A stretch of 64,000 bases of DNA from Mya arenaria (lineage: Eukaryota; Mollusca; Bivalvia; Myida; Myidae): positions 37,440,988 through 37,504,987 of the forward strand of contig NC_069130.1 in assembly GCF_026914265.1 (NCBI RefSeq), written 5' to 3'. A program made the translations under genes and the position numbers. The stretch's first letter is position 1. Every line of letters starts with the position of its first letter. The notes under the pieces were generated by a model. The model had not been told where the DNA came from and did not search any database. It saw only the letters and a program-made list of their open reading frames with translations. Positions 36,933 through 48,880 of this stretch are shown here, piece by piece.

Positions 36933-37350
36933 ATGTCTCCATCGCAATTGCTCTTTGTCATCCTAAGCTTGTCTTTGCTGTGCGGGCCAGGGCAAGCAAT
37001 TCCTCGTATGCTACGCAGTGGGCCTGCAGCAACCGATGCTAATCAAGAAGGAGTCACTCGAATGCCACAAGTGCTTCAAGAGGGAGTCACTCGAATGCCA
37101 CAAGCGCTTCAAGAGGGAGTCACTCGAATGCCACAAGCGCTTCAAGAGGGAGTCACTCGAATGCCACAAGCGCTTCAAGCCAGTAGTACCGTTCAACATA
37201 TTATGCCGGACGAACAAACGTCTAGATCTCGAAAATCGCTTAGTTAAACTAAAGGAAACACGGAGCGTCCTTCGTAACGATAAAAAAGGAATAAAAAGGA
37301 TGGAGTTACATGGACGAATTCTTCTGCCCCTAAGTAAGATTCGAAATTGA
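36933..37350 (+). CDS. Secreted repeat-peptide gene A (4 units)
   Basis: ATG at 36933 begins MSPSQLLFVILSLSLLCGPG, a classic signal peptide with likely cleavage after GQA. Four 33-bp units follow (37047-37178). In the signal-peptide frame they read EGVTRMPQALQ, and the frame ends at 37247 (104 aa). In the next frame, open from 37018 to 37350, they read RESLECHKRFK, with Lys-Arg pairs as in peptide precursors, and run into a 56-residue basic tail (PVVPFNILCRTNKRLDLENR...). An acceptor-like TATATTGTAG lies 36 bp before the ATG, so an upstream non-coding exon is possible. No family recognised. Which frame is used, or whether both are, cannot be settled by eye. Confidence 0.6.
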
Positions 37351-38260
37351 ATTATTGCATAAATTTTATCAACGAAATAAAATATGAACTGCTATTTTGG
37401 TTGCATATGTTACAGTCAAACCCGTGGGCCCTGACCTTTTGGACTCAGTCAATTGAAACAGTCACTTACCCTATTCAACAGCTATTATTTTAAAGTTATT
37501 GCATCATCTTTTCGACAGAAGCATATACAGTGCATGTATGAATAGATGTAAAGTAATCAAAGGGCAATAACTCCAGAAATACAATATACAAAGTAATGTG
37601 AGTTTTTTGCTGCATAGTACTTCTCCCCAACACAGTCAATACGTATTTACAGTTTAAAACAAATAACTCAAAACAAAAGGCTTCTGAAATAAAATGGAAA
37701 GAAACTCTGATAATAAGTGAAAAGCTGGAATGGAAAACCATATATGGTAACATTTACAAATCATTTATAGATACAACATTGCATAGCTTCAACTACAAAT
37801 TCGTTATACTGCAGTAAGAATATTACCGACCAACCAATTTCTGTTTAAAATCAAAATTCAAAATTTGCAATTCAAATGTAGAATCAATTGAACATTTATA
37901 TTGGGAGTGTCAAAAACACAACAGTTATGGAACAAATTCAACAACTTTATTGCATTGACGCCAATGAATATAACAATTTACAAGCATGAAGCCCTATTGG
38001 GATTTGTCAAGAAAAGCAAGTTCAGTAATATCTGTAATATTTTAATTATCTTATATATCTATATACATATATACTTGATACATTATGTAAATACGACATA
38101 TATTGAAAATAAATGAGAAAAAAAATCCTTCCAGTAACAAACAAATGTTACCGGTTTTACTACAGATCACAATCAATAATCGATATTGTATAAATATGTA
38201 TAAAATTCACATCATGTAATGGCTGTTCAGAAAAGAAACATATGGCGCATGTGAGTTTGG
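37351..38260. other. 3' flank of gene A
   Basis: Diverged match to the flanks of genes B and C up to about 37600 (CAGTCAAACCCGTG, GGACTCAGTCAATTGAAACA), then unique AT-rich sequence. No gene seen. Confidence 0.45.
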
Positions 38261-38261
38261 T

Positions 38262-38375
38262 TTGTGGTCACCAAGCCGGACAGTGGGTTTCTCCGGTACT
38301 CAGGTTCCCCCCCCCCACGCAAAAGACCACATTCTCGCGTAAAATCGTGCCAACGAGAGTGATTAATATATTGTT
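38262..38375 (+). repeat. SINE 3' part (molluscan tRNA-SINE-like)
   Basis: GCCGGACAGTGGGTTTCTCC, a C-run, AAAGACCACATTCTCGCGT and GTGCCAACGAGAGTGATTAA occur in order. The same order, on the minus strand, is seen at 43450-43620 together with a box-B-like GAGTCGATTCCC. Confidence 0.5.
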
Positions 38376-38580
38376 AAAATAACTAGTTTCACAATCGTTG
38401 TAAAATAAATAAGTTTAAACTAAAGTTATATAGTTCAGGGTTTTTTGGCAGGTAAAATTGACGGACTACAGTCCAAGACTAACGATTATACTATACGACT
38501 AACGGCCCCTTGAGATAAAAAGATTAATCCCCCGGGAGCGATCCCGTTACAAGTTTGCAAGATGGTCAATCCTATCCAAT

Positions 38581-38582
<2 letters not shown>

Positions 38583-38673
<91 letters not shown>
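38583..38673. repeat. TA microsatellite
   Basis: About 45 uninterrupted TA units next to a diverged copy of the 33640-33840 sequence. Confidence 0.95.
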
Positions 38674-38675
<2 letters not shown>

Positions 38676-39658
38676 TTTTAATCAGATCCCCAATACACGC
38701 TTCACGACGTTACGCTATGTGGATCTGAGGACTTCGCGTAAGGGGTCACCTCAGATTGACCTCTCCACTAGCCAATGAAATTGCTCGTTACGTCGAAGGC
38801 AGACACGAAACTGACGTTTTCTCCAAACGTCATGGCCGAATTAAGCTGTGAGTATATGGCAATTTTACAAAAAAAATAGCAAATTCGTATGCTCAGAATG
38901 GTGTCGTTTTGATGAAACTTTCAGGGTTTCTTTCGAAACTACTTTTCTCTCTGTATACCAAATGCCATTAAAAGGACACCATTTTAAGATGCTGCAATAG
39001 CCGTTTATTTACGAGGTAAACACCGGCATCCGTCACTTGTAGATGTAAACCGATTGCTACTGGATTAAGTTTATAATAAATATTCCTTTCCATCCTGTAT
39101 TTTCTTTTATCTAAGATGTGGATCAGGCTGTTCAGTGTTATAACCCTTGTTTTGGGGGTTATCTATCCTTTCCTGTAAGGGTAGGCAACTCTATACGTGG
39201 TGTCAAACTCTATCATATTGGTTCCTATAACAGTAAAGGAAGTCAATATCTGGGTCTGGGGAGGGTTAAGATATGTTGTGTTGACCCTATCCGGAAGGTG
39301 GGTACACAGACTCCTTGTGGACATTTCGTGAATCTGATGGGTTCTGTAACTGGGCTTTACATAACGTAATGAAATGAAGTGAACGTCACGATATGATTTT
39401 AATGAGATTGGGTTTTTATCCATCTTGTAAGGTAAACATATAAGAACAGCATTTGCTGCGAAAAGTGATTTGCTTCTTGTAGCTGTATAATTTAATGTCG
39501 TAGGTTTTACTTAAAGGACCATACCTTTTTTATATTATTATAATGAGTAATATATCAGTTGCTCTGGATAGTGTATTGGAATGAGTCGAGTTCATCATCA
39601 AAAAAAAGTTTCTAGTATCTCGCAGAATCGATGACGTCATAGGAGAAATGATCGAATG

Positions 39659-41741
39659 TATAGTTTGACCAGAAATTATTGAGAATTTTATTAACAACTT
39701 TGATGTGGCAACATATTTATTTTGTGCTTAACATCAATTAACTTCTTTTAATATAAGGGGACGTGACTCTTTCCTTAAATTGTCCAGTAGTCTGTTAGAG
39801 CAGACGACCTTGAAAGCAGTGATGGGATTACAACTGCAAGCACCATTTCAGAAACTGCAAACATTCCTCTATCTACTGTATCATGCCGGGTAATCATTGG
39901 AGCCATAACATTTTGTTATGTGTTGAAGATCGCAAGGGAGTGCTTGTTAATTTAGGTGATTGACTGTAAAATACATTTTCTTGCAAATTTTGAGCTACGG
40001 AGTGATTTTTTTTCTCGACATGAATATACCCGCCTCTTTTTCCCTTTAAAGACACCCATCTGAAAATATATAAACACAATCGTAAGATTTTTGCCCTATA
40101 ATACCAGGAAATACAGAATTTGAATTACGACGATCATTTGTTTTTAAGTATTAATTTATTAGACACAAAATGAACTTTAAAGTTCGCAAAGCAGTGTGGT
40201 AGTTGGTCATACTTTAAAATGATCGAAAATGATATCAATTCAGTTAATTTTCATGTTATGAAATTGCTACATTTTTTCACAATTCGTTTCCTTCTAAATT
40301 ACTATTCATGAGCACCACAACCTATTCATTGGCACCACAACGTTCAGAAAATCGAGTATAGTGCAGCAAGTATAACAAATAAAGTTCTAAAATTTGTAAC
40401 GCGGTAACCTTTTGTCAATAAAAAAGCCACACACGTGTAAAGAAAATGCTTAAACCTAAGGTACAAGAACGATTCTCACGAAAATCCAGAGTTTTACCTT
40501 GTCAACACTAACATCTAGCAAGTTATGCAAGTTCTAAACGATCAGATATTAATTTTCATTCACAACTTTTACATTTAGAACAACTCATAACCATTCCTAT
40601 GTGGAACTACTTTCTCCATCTTATAAAATTTACTCGAATAAACCCCTAAAATGAAAAATAAGAAACCATACTCACTGTTTACATCCATATTCCACTCATT
40701 GGCACTATAACGGAAGACGCGTTGGAGCATTTTCAGGGTATACAGGGTTTTGAGAAAAATTGAGAATGGACAGGGAATAGAGCATACGAAGGGAGCAGGT
40801 AGGCTTCAAAGTTTGACAGTTGGTGAGTCGGAGGAGGTTGGGTTTAGTCACATCCAAAAACAGGAGATGGAGTATTTCCATGATCAGAGGTGAAATGATT
40901 TACATGGGCACTGTGCCGGTATCCAAAGAGACCATGAGGAAAGAGCTTCATTCCATAGGCTTGGAAAAAAGAATGCAACGCCATCTCCTCTCATGAAGCC
41001 AGAGCAAAAACAGAAGAGGTTGGATTGGTGTTTGCGTCACAGAGACTTTAAATGGGATAATGTGATATTCTCTGATGAAAGCTCTTTCTGGCTCTACCCA
41101 AATGGTATGAAAATGTGGACTAAAGACGACAAATCTTTACTTTACCAGCGACCAAAACACAGTCCCAAGTTCCATGTGTGGGGTGGGGTATGTCTCTTTG
41201 GAGTGACGCCACTTTGTGTCTTCGAAGGTAATCTTACCAGTGAGCGGTATACATACATTCTTCATGGACATTTGATTCTAACAGCCCAGGTTTTGTATGG
41301 ACATGAATGGATTTTGCAACAAGATAATGATCCAAAACATACTGCCGAACATGCAAAATCCTGGTATTTCGCGGAAAATGTCACAGTTTTGGAGTGGCCA
41401 AGTTACAGTCCTGATCTAAATCCTATTGAGAAAATTTGGGGATTAATGAAGAACAATATCAACCAGAAAAACCTAACTACCATAGATGCAATGAACCAGG
41501 AGGTAGTCCATTTCTGGGACACTGTGGACCCTGATTTGATAACTTCTTTGATAGGGAGTATGCCCAGGAGGATTGAAGCATGTATTACTCAGGAAGGCGG
41601 ACTTACACAATATTGAAAGCTGGTGACTTTATATTGTGAATATATGTTCAATATCATGATATAAACAAATAATTGATGCTATGTTTTGTTCTAGTTCTAT
41701 GTATTAAATCATAAATCTCAATAATTTCTGGTCATACTGTA
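39659..41741 (+). mobile_element. Tc1/mariner transposon with inverted ends
   Basis: The left end at 39659 (TATAGTTTGACCAGAAATTA) and the right end at 41716-41741 are inverted repeats of about 26 bp (TAYAGTWTGACCAG...). Both tips are TA. The 2.08-kb body carries the transposase described separately. The 5' side before the transposase is about 1 kb, longer than usual, so it may hold other insertions. Confidence 0.75.
40993..41616 (+). CDS. Tc1-like transposase, catalytic part (DD34E)
   Basis: The 207-codon frame contains FSDESSFWLYPNG, the QQDNDPKHTAEH motif and WPSYSPDLNPIEKIWG. Thirty-four residues separate the second Asp from the Glu, which is the Tc1 spacing. Upstream, about 40720-40975 encodes helix-turn-helix-like pieces (RVLRKIENGQGIEH, VSKETMRKELHSIG) in another frame. 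A length change in the A-run near 40965 would account for the shift, so the transposase is probably inactive. The frame also continues upstream of Met as KNATPSPLM. Confidence 0.85.
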   Translation: MKPEQKQKRLDWCLRHRDFKWDNVIFSDESSFWLYPNGMKMWTKDDKSLLYQRPKHSPKFHVWGGVCLFGVTPLCVFEGNLTSERYTYILHGHLILTAQVLYGHEWILQQDNDPKHTAEHAKSWYFAENVTVLEWPSYSPDLNPIEKIWGLMKNNINQKNLTTIDAMNQEVVHFWDTVDPDLITSLIGSMPRRIEACITQEGGLTQY

Positions 41742-42390
41742 CATGTAGGTATTCTTAGAATCGAGGTGTATTCTCCGGATGACATGGTTTAGTGAAAAAC
41801 ATGAATACGGAAAAAGGAGACAAACAAAACCATTTCACAGAAGCCATTTATGGACCGTCATCATTAGGAAAACTACGGAGCAGAAAAACGATCTTTTGAC
41901 GCTATATTGTTTTATTTGTAAATGCAATGAGAGTATCAGTCACAAGTATGGCAGTCAAAAGAATTTGGGGAGATTGATCACGGTGGAGAACCCACGTGAC
42001 TTTTTGGTCATGTGCACGCCAAATACTGTAAACAACAGATCTCGATTCAGGTAGTTTGTTTTAGATAACTTTCATAATAGTGGGAGAATTTTGTAATATA
42101 AAAACCATTAACCCTGCAATTGAGAGCACTGTCCACGGTTATATAGAACTTTCTCTTAAATCATAAGCTTTTTCTGAAAACTTGACCAACTGATTTCTCG
42201 GAGTTGAAAATGTTTCAAAGCAGTTATTATCGCCTACCAACACATGGTATTATCCGATGCCTACACAATTATTGTCTGCATACATTTTATGGATTATAGT
42301 TACTTTGAAACATGTTTCAAAGCAATTACCTTCTGCATATAAATCATTACCGTCTGAATATACATATATATTATCATTATGCAACATATT

Positions 42391-42970
42391 GTTGAATAAT
42401 TGCTACACATTAGACTCCTGTTTCAAACCAAATACTGTCTGCATACATATAATGACCGTCTACATAGTATGCAAAATATTGTTGAATAATTGCTACACAT
42501 TAGACTCCTGTTTCAAACCAAATACTGTCTGCATATACATATAATGACCGTCTACATAGTATGCAAAATATTGTTGAATAATTGCTACACATTAGACTCC
42601 TGTTTCAAACCAAATACTGTCTGCATATACATATAATGACCGTCTACATAGTATGCAACATATTGTTGAATAATTGCTACACATTAGACTCCTGTTTCAA
42701 ACCAAATACTGTCTGCATATACATATAATGACCGTCTACATAGTATGCAAAATATTGTTGAATAATTGCTACACATTAGACTCCTGTTACAAACCAAATG
42801 CTGTCTGCATATACATATAATGACCGTCTACATAGTATGCAAAATATTGTTGAAAAATTGCTACACATTAGACTCCTGTTTCAAACCAAATACTGTCTGC
42901 ATATACATATAATGACCGTCTACATAGTATGCAAAATATTGTTGAATAATTGCCACACATTAGACTCCTG
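42391..42970. repeat. 92-bp tandem satellite, about seven units
   Basis: The unit start GTTGAATAATTGCTACACAT occurs at 42391, 42481, 42573, 42665, 42757, 42849 and 42941, so the period is 92 bp (first unit 90). The units are very alike, with single differences. Diverged single units occur at about 34.9-35.3 and 46.9-47.3 kb and on both sides of the array, so it expanded from a local sequence. Confidence 0.95.
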
Positions 42971-43449
42971 TGCATATTATACAATTTATTTTTGAATTAT
43001 TGCTATACTTTAGGCACATGTTTCAAAGCAATTTTCGTATATATATATTTTGCGTATATACAATTACCGTCTGCATATTACGAAACATATTGTACATAAC
43101 ACATACTCGTTGTCATAGTAAACAGTCGGTTTGACGACTTCAAAGTTAAAATACAGCTTGGAAAATTGGAACTCGGGTCGAAACATCGCTTCCCTCGAGG
43201 TTTCAGCTCGCATCCCCGGCGTCTTCGCAGTTGTCCTGTATTAAATAGTGGAACAGTCATCTAACGAAACAAAGATGTCACCCCCGCTCCCATTAAAAAT
43301 CTAGCAATTAATCAATATTGGCCCTAGCCCGAAGACGTTAGTGCATTCGAGCCCAGTTTTCAAACTAAGTTTCAAACTTAGACTTAAGGCGTTTGTGAAT
43401 ATAGAATCAGTTTAGTTTCGACTATTTGTTCTAAAACGATTATAAAGAA

Positions 43450-43625
43450 AGTTATATTCACTGATGCTACATGTAAGTCACTCATGTTGGCACAATGCTG
43501 CGCGAGAGTAAGGTCTAGCACGTATTGTCCGGGAACCCGGAGATAACCCACTTGTCCGGCATGAGTGACCCCGAGCCATGCTCGCATACCCCCAAGCCGG
43601 GAATCGACTCAATGTCACCTTGGCT
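43450..43625 (-). repeat. SINE fragment with box-B-like promoter piece
   Basis: On the minus strand: GAGTCGATTCCCGGC (box B-like), then CTCGGGGTCACTCATGCC, GGACAAGTGGGTTATCTCC, ACTCTCGCGCAGC and TGCCAACATGAGTGA. This is the order seen in the 38262-38375 repeat. It sits about 130 bp before the start of gene B and is absent at genes A and C. Confidence 0.5.
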
Positions 43626-43756
43626 AGAAGTGATCGAGGGGCCTTGTCCCTGTGATAACAGTAAACTGATTCAGCTATTATTTTTTTCAAAATTCAAGTT
43701 TTGATGCTGACTTATGTATTGTAGTTGTTCACCGGAAGCCTCCTGAATCTAAAAGA

Positions 43757-44503
43757 ATGTCTACATCGCAGATGCTCTTTGTCATCCTAAGCTTGTCTTT
43801 GCTGTGCGGGCCAGGGCAAGCAATTCCTTGTCTGCGAAGCAATGGGCCTGCAGCAACCGATGCTAATCAAGAAAGAGTCACTCGAATGCCACAAGCGCTT
43901 CAAGAGGGAAACACTCGAATGCCACAAGCGCTTCAAGAGGGAGTCACTCGAATGCCACAAGCGCTTCAAGAGGGAGTCACTCGAACCCACAAGCGCTTCA
44001 AGAGGGAGTCACTCGAATGCCACAAGCGCTTCAAGAAGGAGTCACTCGAATGCCACAAGCGGTTCAAGAGGGAGTCACTCGAATGCCACAAGCGGTTCAA
44101 GAGGAAGTCACTCGAATGCCACAAGCGGTTCAAGAGGGAGTCACTCAAATGCCACAAGCGGTTCAAGAGGAAGTCACTCGAATGCCACAAGCGGTTCAAG
44201 AGGGAGTCACTCAAATGCCACAAGCGGTTCAAGAGGGAATCACTCGAATGCCACAAGCGCTTCAAGAGGGAGTCACTCGAATGCCACAAGCGCTTCAAGA
44301 GGGAGTCACTCGAATGCCACAAGCGCTTCAAGCCAGTAGTAACGTTCAACCGATTATGCCGGACGAACGAACGTCTAGATCTGAAAACTCGATTAGTTAA
44401 ACCAGAGAAAACAAGGAGTTTCCTACGTAACGGTAAAAATGGAATGAAAAGGTTGGATTTACATGGACGAATTCTTCAGCACCGACACAAGAATCAAAAT
44501 TGA
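43757..44503 (+). CDS. Secreted repeat-peptide gene B (14 units), 248 aa
   Basis: A single frame joins a signal peptide (MSTSQMLFVILSLSLLCGPG), three units read as (E/R)(G)VTRMPQALQ, one 32-bp unit (CGAACCCACAAG instead of CGAATGCCACAAG) that changes frame, ten units read as RESLECHKRFK, and a basic tail (PVVTFNRLCRTNERLDLKTR...). Units lie at 43871-44331. The Lys-Arg pairs on each side of ESLECH would allow release of many near-identical peptides in the secretory pathway, as in neuropeptide or antimicrobial precursors; this is inference. One Cys per unit could also cross-link an uncleaved protein. In units 6-11 GCGCTT is GCGGTT (still Arg-Phe). No homologue recognised. It is the only one of the three genes where signal peptide, dibasic units and tail share one frame. 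Confidence 0.6.
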   Translation: MSTSQMLFVILSLSLLCGPGQAIPCLRSNGPAATDANQERVTRMPQALQEGNTRMPQALQEGVTRMPQALQEGVTRTHKRFKRESLECHKRFKKESLECHKRFKRESLECHKRFKRKSLECHKRFKRESLKCHKRFKRKSLECHKRFKRESLKCHKRFKRESLECHKRFKRESLECHKRFKRESLECHKRFKPVVTFNRLCRTNERLDLKTRLVKPEKTRSFLRNGKNGMKRLDLHGRILQHRHKNQN

Positions 44504-45098
44504 ATCATAAATTTTATCAACAAAATAAAAATATGAACTGCTATTTTGGTTGCATATGTTACAGTCAAACCCGTGAACTCTGACCTTTTGGACTCAGTCA
44601 ATTGAAACAGTCACGTACCCTATTCAACAGCTATTATTTTCAAGTTAATACTTCATCATCTTTCGACAGAACCATAAACAGCGCATATATAAATAGATAT
44701 AAAATAATCAAAGGTCAATAACACCAAAAGTATCATACACGAAAGCATGTGTTTTGCACAGTACTTCTCATCAACATAGTCAAGACGTGTTTGCAGTTTA
44801 AAACAAAAATAAAGAGTAATGGAGATAAGTAGACTTGTCACAGTACAACATAAATATAAAACTAATCAAAGGGCAATAACTCCAAAATACCAAACACAAA
44901 TATTGTTTCTTTAGCAAGCACTTCTCAAAACAGTCATTATGATTATGAAGTTTGAAGTCAATACCTAAATAAATATGGTACAATCATAATAAAAGTACAT
45001 TAATGGTTCAATGTGAAAATCTGACTACACCTTACAGAGCACTTATTTGACAAGATCTATCAGAGGGATCATGCACGACTATTCAGCCCCTTTTAAGT

Positions 45099-45235
45099 TT
45101 AAAGCTGCACTCTCACAGATTGAACGTTTTGACAACTTTTTAAGTTTTTGTCTTGGAACAAGCCAACTTTTGTGTAAATCCATAGAAACCAGTTATAAAA
45201 CACTGCTGACAAACAAATTAGATCCCAGATTCCTA
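45099..45235. mobile_element. Truncated MITE at a duplication junction
   Basis: Left part of a TTAAAGCTGCACTCTCAC element that stops at GATCCCAGATT and passes straight into the sequence found at 33206. The complete version is 49789-50155, so the MITE was cut by the rearrangement. Confidence 0.8.
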
Positions 45236-45853
45236 TTACATAAAAGGAAGTCTATATCTGGGTCTGGGGAGGGTTAAGATATGTTGTGTTGACCCTATCG
45301 GGAAGGTGGGTACACAGACTCTGATCCTTGTGGACATTTCGTGAATCTGATGGGTTCTGTAACTGGGCTTTGATTGGGCGGGAATATTCGACCCATCAAG
45401 GGAGATAACTAAGTTGCCCATGTTTCGGTCACGTTAAGGTGTGATACTAAAATAATTGGTCTCCCTTTAATCAGAACAGCAATTTTAATCAAGGCTCGTG
45501 TTTCTGGTATCGTCATGATCTTCCTCTATCAACACACTAATAGCGAAACAAACACATGTTACGGGTTTTGTTATAGATAGCAATCAATAATCGTGACTGT
45601 ATACATATGTATAAAATTCACATCATGTTATGGCTGTGCAGTAAAGTAACGTATTTCCGGGTAGTTTTTTTGGCAGGTAAAATTGACTGGACTGGACTGC
45701 AGTCCTAGAACGAAGATCATGCTATCCGGATAACGGCCCTTGGGTTTAAAGGATTGAGCCCCGTGGAGCGATCCCGTCACAAGTTTTTGGCCCGGTATGA
45801 CAAGATGGTCAATCCTATCCGCAAGTTCAAAAAATCGTAGTCCGCACGACTCG

Positions 45854-45882
45854 CCTTCCGTATATATATATATACGGAAGGA
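45854..45882. repeat. Perfect palindrome left by TA contraction
   Basis: CCTTCCG, a short TA tract and CGGAAGG form a perfect hairpin. In the source copy the corresponding right arm is missing and the TA tract is about four times longer. Confidence 0.75.
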
Positions 45883-47364
45883 AGATGCAATCCTTGCCCA
45901 AATCGCCCAAAATTTCAACTTGGCGGACTTTTGTAGAACTAGGCAACGCTGTGTGCGTTTAAATCTTCGCGTTAAATTACAAATAGAGTACCTCCATTAA
46001 TTTACACATTGTTGAATTTGAAATCGAAGACCAGTAATGTTATTGATTGGAAAGATAAAGGTCCATTGATTTCACACGTAATGCCAATTTATTATAGTGG
46101 GAGGGGTTGGGGAGAACCGCGAACGCGATTGGATGATGCGTCTAGAGAACTATTCCATACACGCATTCTGGCGATCAGCTAACCATTACGATAACAGCTA
46201 AGCAGACGATTATACGGCCGCCACGCCTTCTTGCTATAGGTCTACTATAACGGAAGCCTTAGCTTTGATTTGTCAATATTGATTACTGTTTTGATATATC
46301 GGAAATTAGCCTCGCCAAGGAGAGGCACGTCGGCCCCGACAACCCAAAGGCCTGGTAAAAACCTGAATTGTCACAGAAAGAGCAGTGGGACCACTCTAGA
46401 TGTCATTCATCGTAGGGTTCAAAATTACTCGTTTGGCGAATATCCCACAAAACGGTGTGAATAAAACTCCCCCTCAAAAATATGATTCAGTCACACTTGG
46501 GGATGTGACGGGGTCAAGCCATAATGCAGCCACTATAAGACGCGGGTAGACTTTCATTAACTCAACAACAACAACAAATTGTCATAGAAAAGTTCTCAAT
46601 GTGAAGTATAATACTCGCTACTAAACTGGTCCACAAATACATGTATCCACCAAACATGATGCTGTATTATACTATATCAGTACTATTAACTTTCTACATA
46701 AAATATAACAAGTTAAAACAAATTAATTCTAAGTTTTCACATTTAAGGATATACATGTACATTACTGCATATTGATGAAATTATGCGTATGTATTTAAAT
46801 ATATCGTACTTTTGTTTCAAAAATTTGATAGTTGTAAGGAAAATATTTATAATGAGCTTAGTCAATTTTAATCATATGAATTCTATCATCTGTTCAAGTA
46901 AGTATTGAGCTTATTATTGCAAAATCCGGCGTCTTGGGATAAATGTATTGTAATATGAAACGTTATGTGTAGGTAGACGATAATACAGTATTACATAATA
47001 CTACCTACTACACAATTACCGCCTGAATATATTTTATGCATTATAAATATTTTAAAACATGTTTCATAGCAATTACTGTCTGCATATATATCATTACCGC
47101 CTGGACATGTATCATTGCCGCCTGCATATTTATGCTGCAATATATTGTTAAATAATTCCTATACATTAGACACATGTTTCAAAGCAATTACCGTCAATTC
47201 CTGTCTGCATATATATTATGTAACATATTGTTGAATAATTTATATATATATTAGACTCCGAAAAGAGCAGACACGTATTTTAAAATTGCTTTGGCTATGT
47301 AAAAGGTAAGACCTTTAAATAATACATAGTGAGGTGATGAAAGATTCTTAAAGAATTTAGTTTT

Positions 47365-47813
47365 AAAGCTGCACTCCCATAGATTGGCAGTTATAAGTTT
47401 TATTTTATGTTCCAGAATCAGCTGGTTTTAGTGTCGATTCCTTCAATTCAGTCATTTAAAATAACTAATTGAAGAACATACATATAGTATATAGTTTGGA
47501 AAACTGCCGAAACACTCATACCGTAAGTAGAACGCTTTTAGTCATAAAACTTACCGCAAGGCTTGCGCGCATTGAATGATAGTTGGGCCGAGCGTGAGCT
47601 GATAAGCGGGAAGAAAGCACGTGACGTGTTAATTAGTGCCCAGTCTGGGCCCAGCATGGGGGCAGCGGCTGTGTTGACCCTTCCTCTAAATGCAATTAAG
47701 AATCTTAATTTTACTTATATTACAAGTTTTCAGACATTGACGCAAATATTGGCTGACATTCTAAATGAAAAAAAAAAGTCAAAACGGTCAATTTTTGAGA
47801 GTGCAGCTTTAAG
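47365..47813. mobile_element. MITE, duplicate of 35420-35863
   Basis: Same ends and same internal GC-richer block; carried by the block duplication, with a few point differences. Confidence 0.65.
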
Positions 47814-48880
47814 TTATGAAAGGTAAATGAATGATCCCAGTAGCCTAAGCATTTGGTGTGTTTGCTACAATTAATTCATGCAATTATTTGATTGTATGTT
47901 CTCGCCAGAAGTAAATTAAACCTATTTCGCCTTGCATATTTAATTATGCAAACTGAAACTCATTACGTCAGAAAACTTTGTCATCTTCAGGATCCATATT
48001 CACTGACGTCTTCAGTTTGAGACTCAAGTCTCAAAAATGTTTATCTTGATTTTGATGTTAAACAAAAACTAGAACATTGGCCCAAAGTATCAGAAAATCC
48101 TGATTGCTTTCCTTTACTTGACTAGCAAAATCATCAGCTGAAAAGTAGCAATAATTAATCTTCATTTGATCATGTCCGATTGCTTTGATTCAGAAAAGTT
48201 CAAATCAGAAATACCACTTGCTGTAGCACAGAAATTTGGCCCTGAACCTCTTTTATCAAATGCATCATCGTCAGCCGTTTCTGAACCAATGGTCGATAAA
48301 TGTTTAGCAACACTGGACCTAATTTGCCGGTAACGCCTCCGATACTATACTCTGTCGTCCTTTTCATAAGGGCATTTCAGTGAATTAATTAATTTTCTAC
48401 ATACTGCATCAATTGTTAGTTGTGCAATAGAGGGCTTGGTTGGTGGTTTACAATAGTTGATTAATTATGACCGTTGACAAATATGCCCATGCAGATGAAA
48501 GAGGCAAAAAGTCACCGTGACTTGGACAGTTTATATAGATAATATCACAAACTTGAAAATTGAAGACAGACTTCCGCGGAAATACACGGCAAAGCAAAAA
48601 TATAAAATGCGTTAACAACTTTCGTATACACACAATATATACATGCATTTAAAATTGCAATTCGATAATGTGAGATCGTTGTTCTGCATTTAAATGAATT
48701 ATTATCTACGTGTACAATTTAGTAAATTTACTGTTTCAAAACACTTTGGCGAGAAGTGATCGAGAGCTCTTTTCCCTGTGCTAAACTTATTCAGTTATTA
48801 ATATTCTTTCGAAATTCAAGTTTTGATGCTGACTTATAATTATATTGTAGTTTACCCGGAGGCCTCCTGAATCAAAAAGT

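Larger units (their letters stand above)
33206..37178 (+). repeat. Duplicated block, source copy (pairs with 45229-49027)
   Basis: From TTCCTATTACA at 33206 rightwards, the sequence matches 45229 onwards with a few percent difference, including the 92-bp-satellite-like region, a MITE, a 66-codon minus frame and the 5' half of secreted gene A. The TA tract is much longer here (33838-33896) than in the other copy. Confidence 0.9.

Noticed and set aside
38818-38840. Possible tiny first exon (ATGGCCGAATTAAGCT followed by GTGAGT)
   Set aside because: Good ATG and donor, but no downstream exon could be found to join it.
43966-44349. Minus-strand 127-codon frame of repeated LLKRLWHSSDS, and the GSHSNATSAS frame on the plus strand
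   Set aside because: Shadows of the 33-bp unit; no signal peptide or start context, and no extension into conserved flanks.
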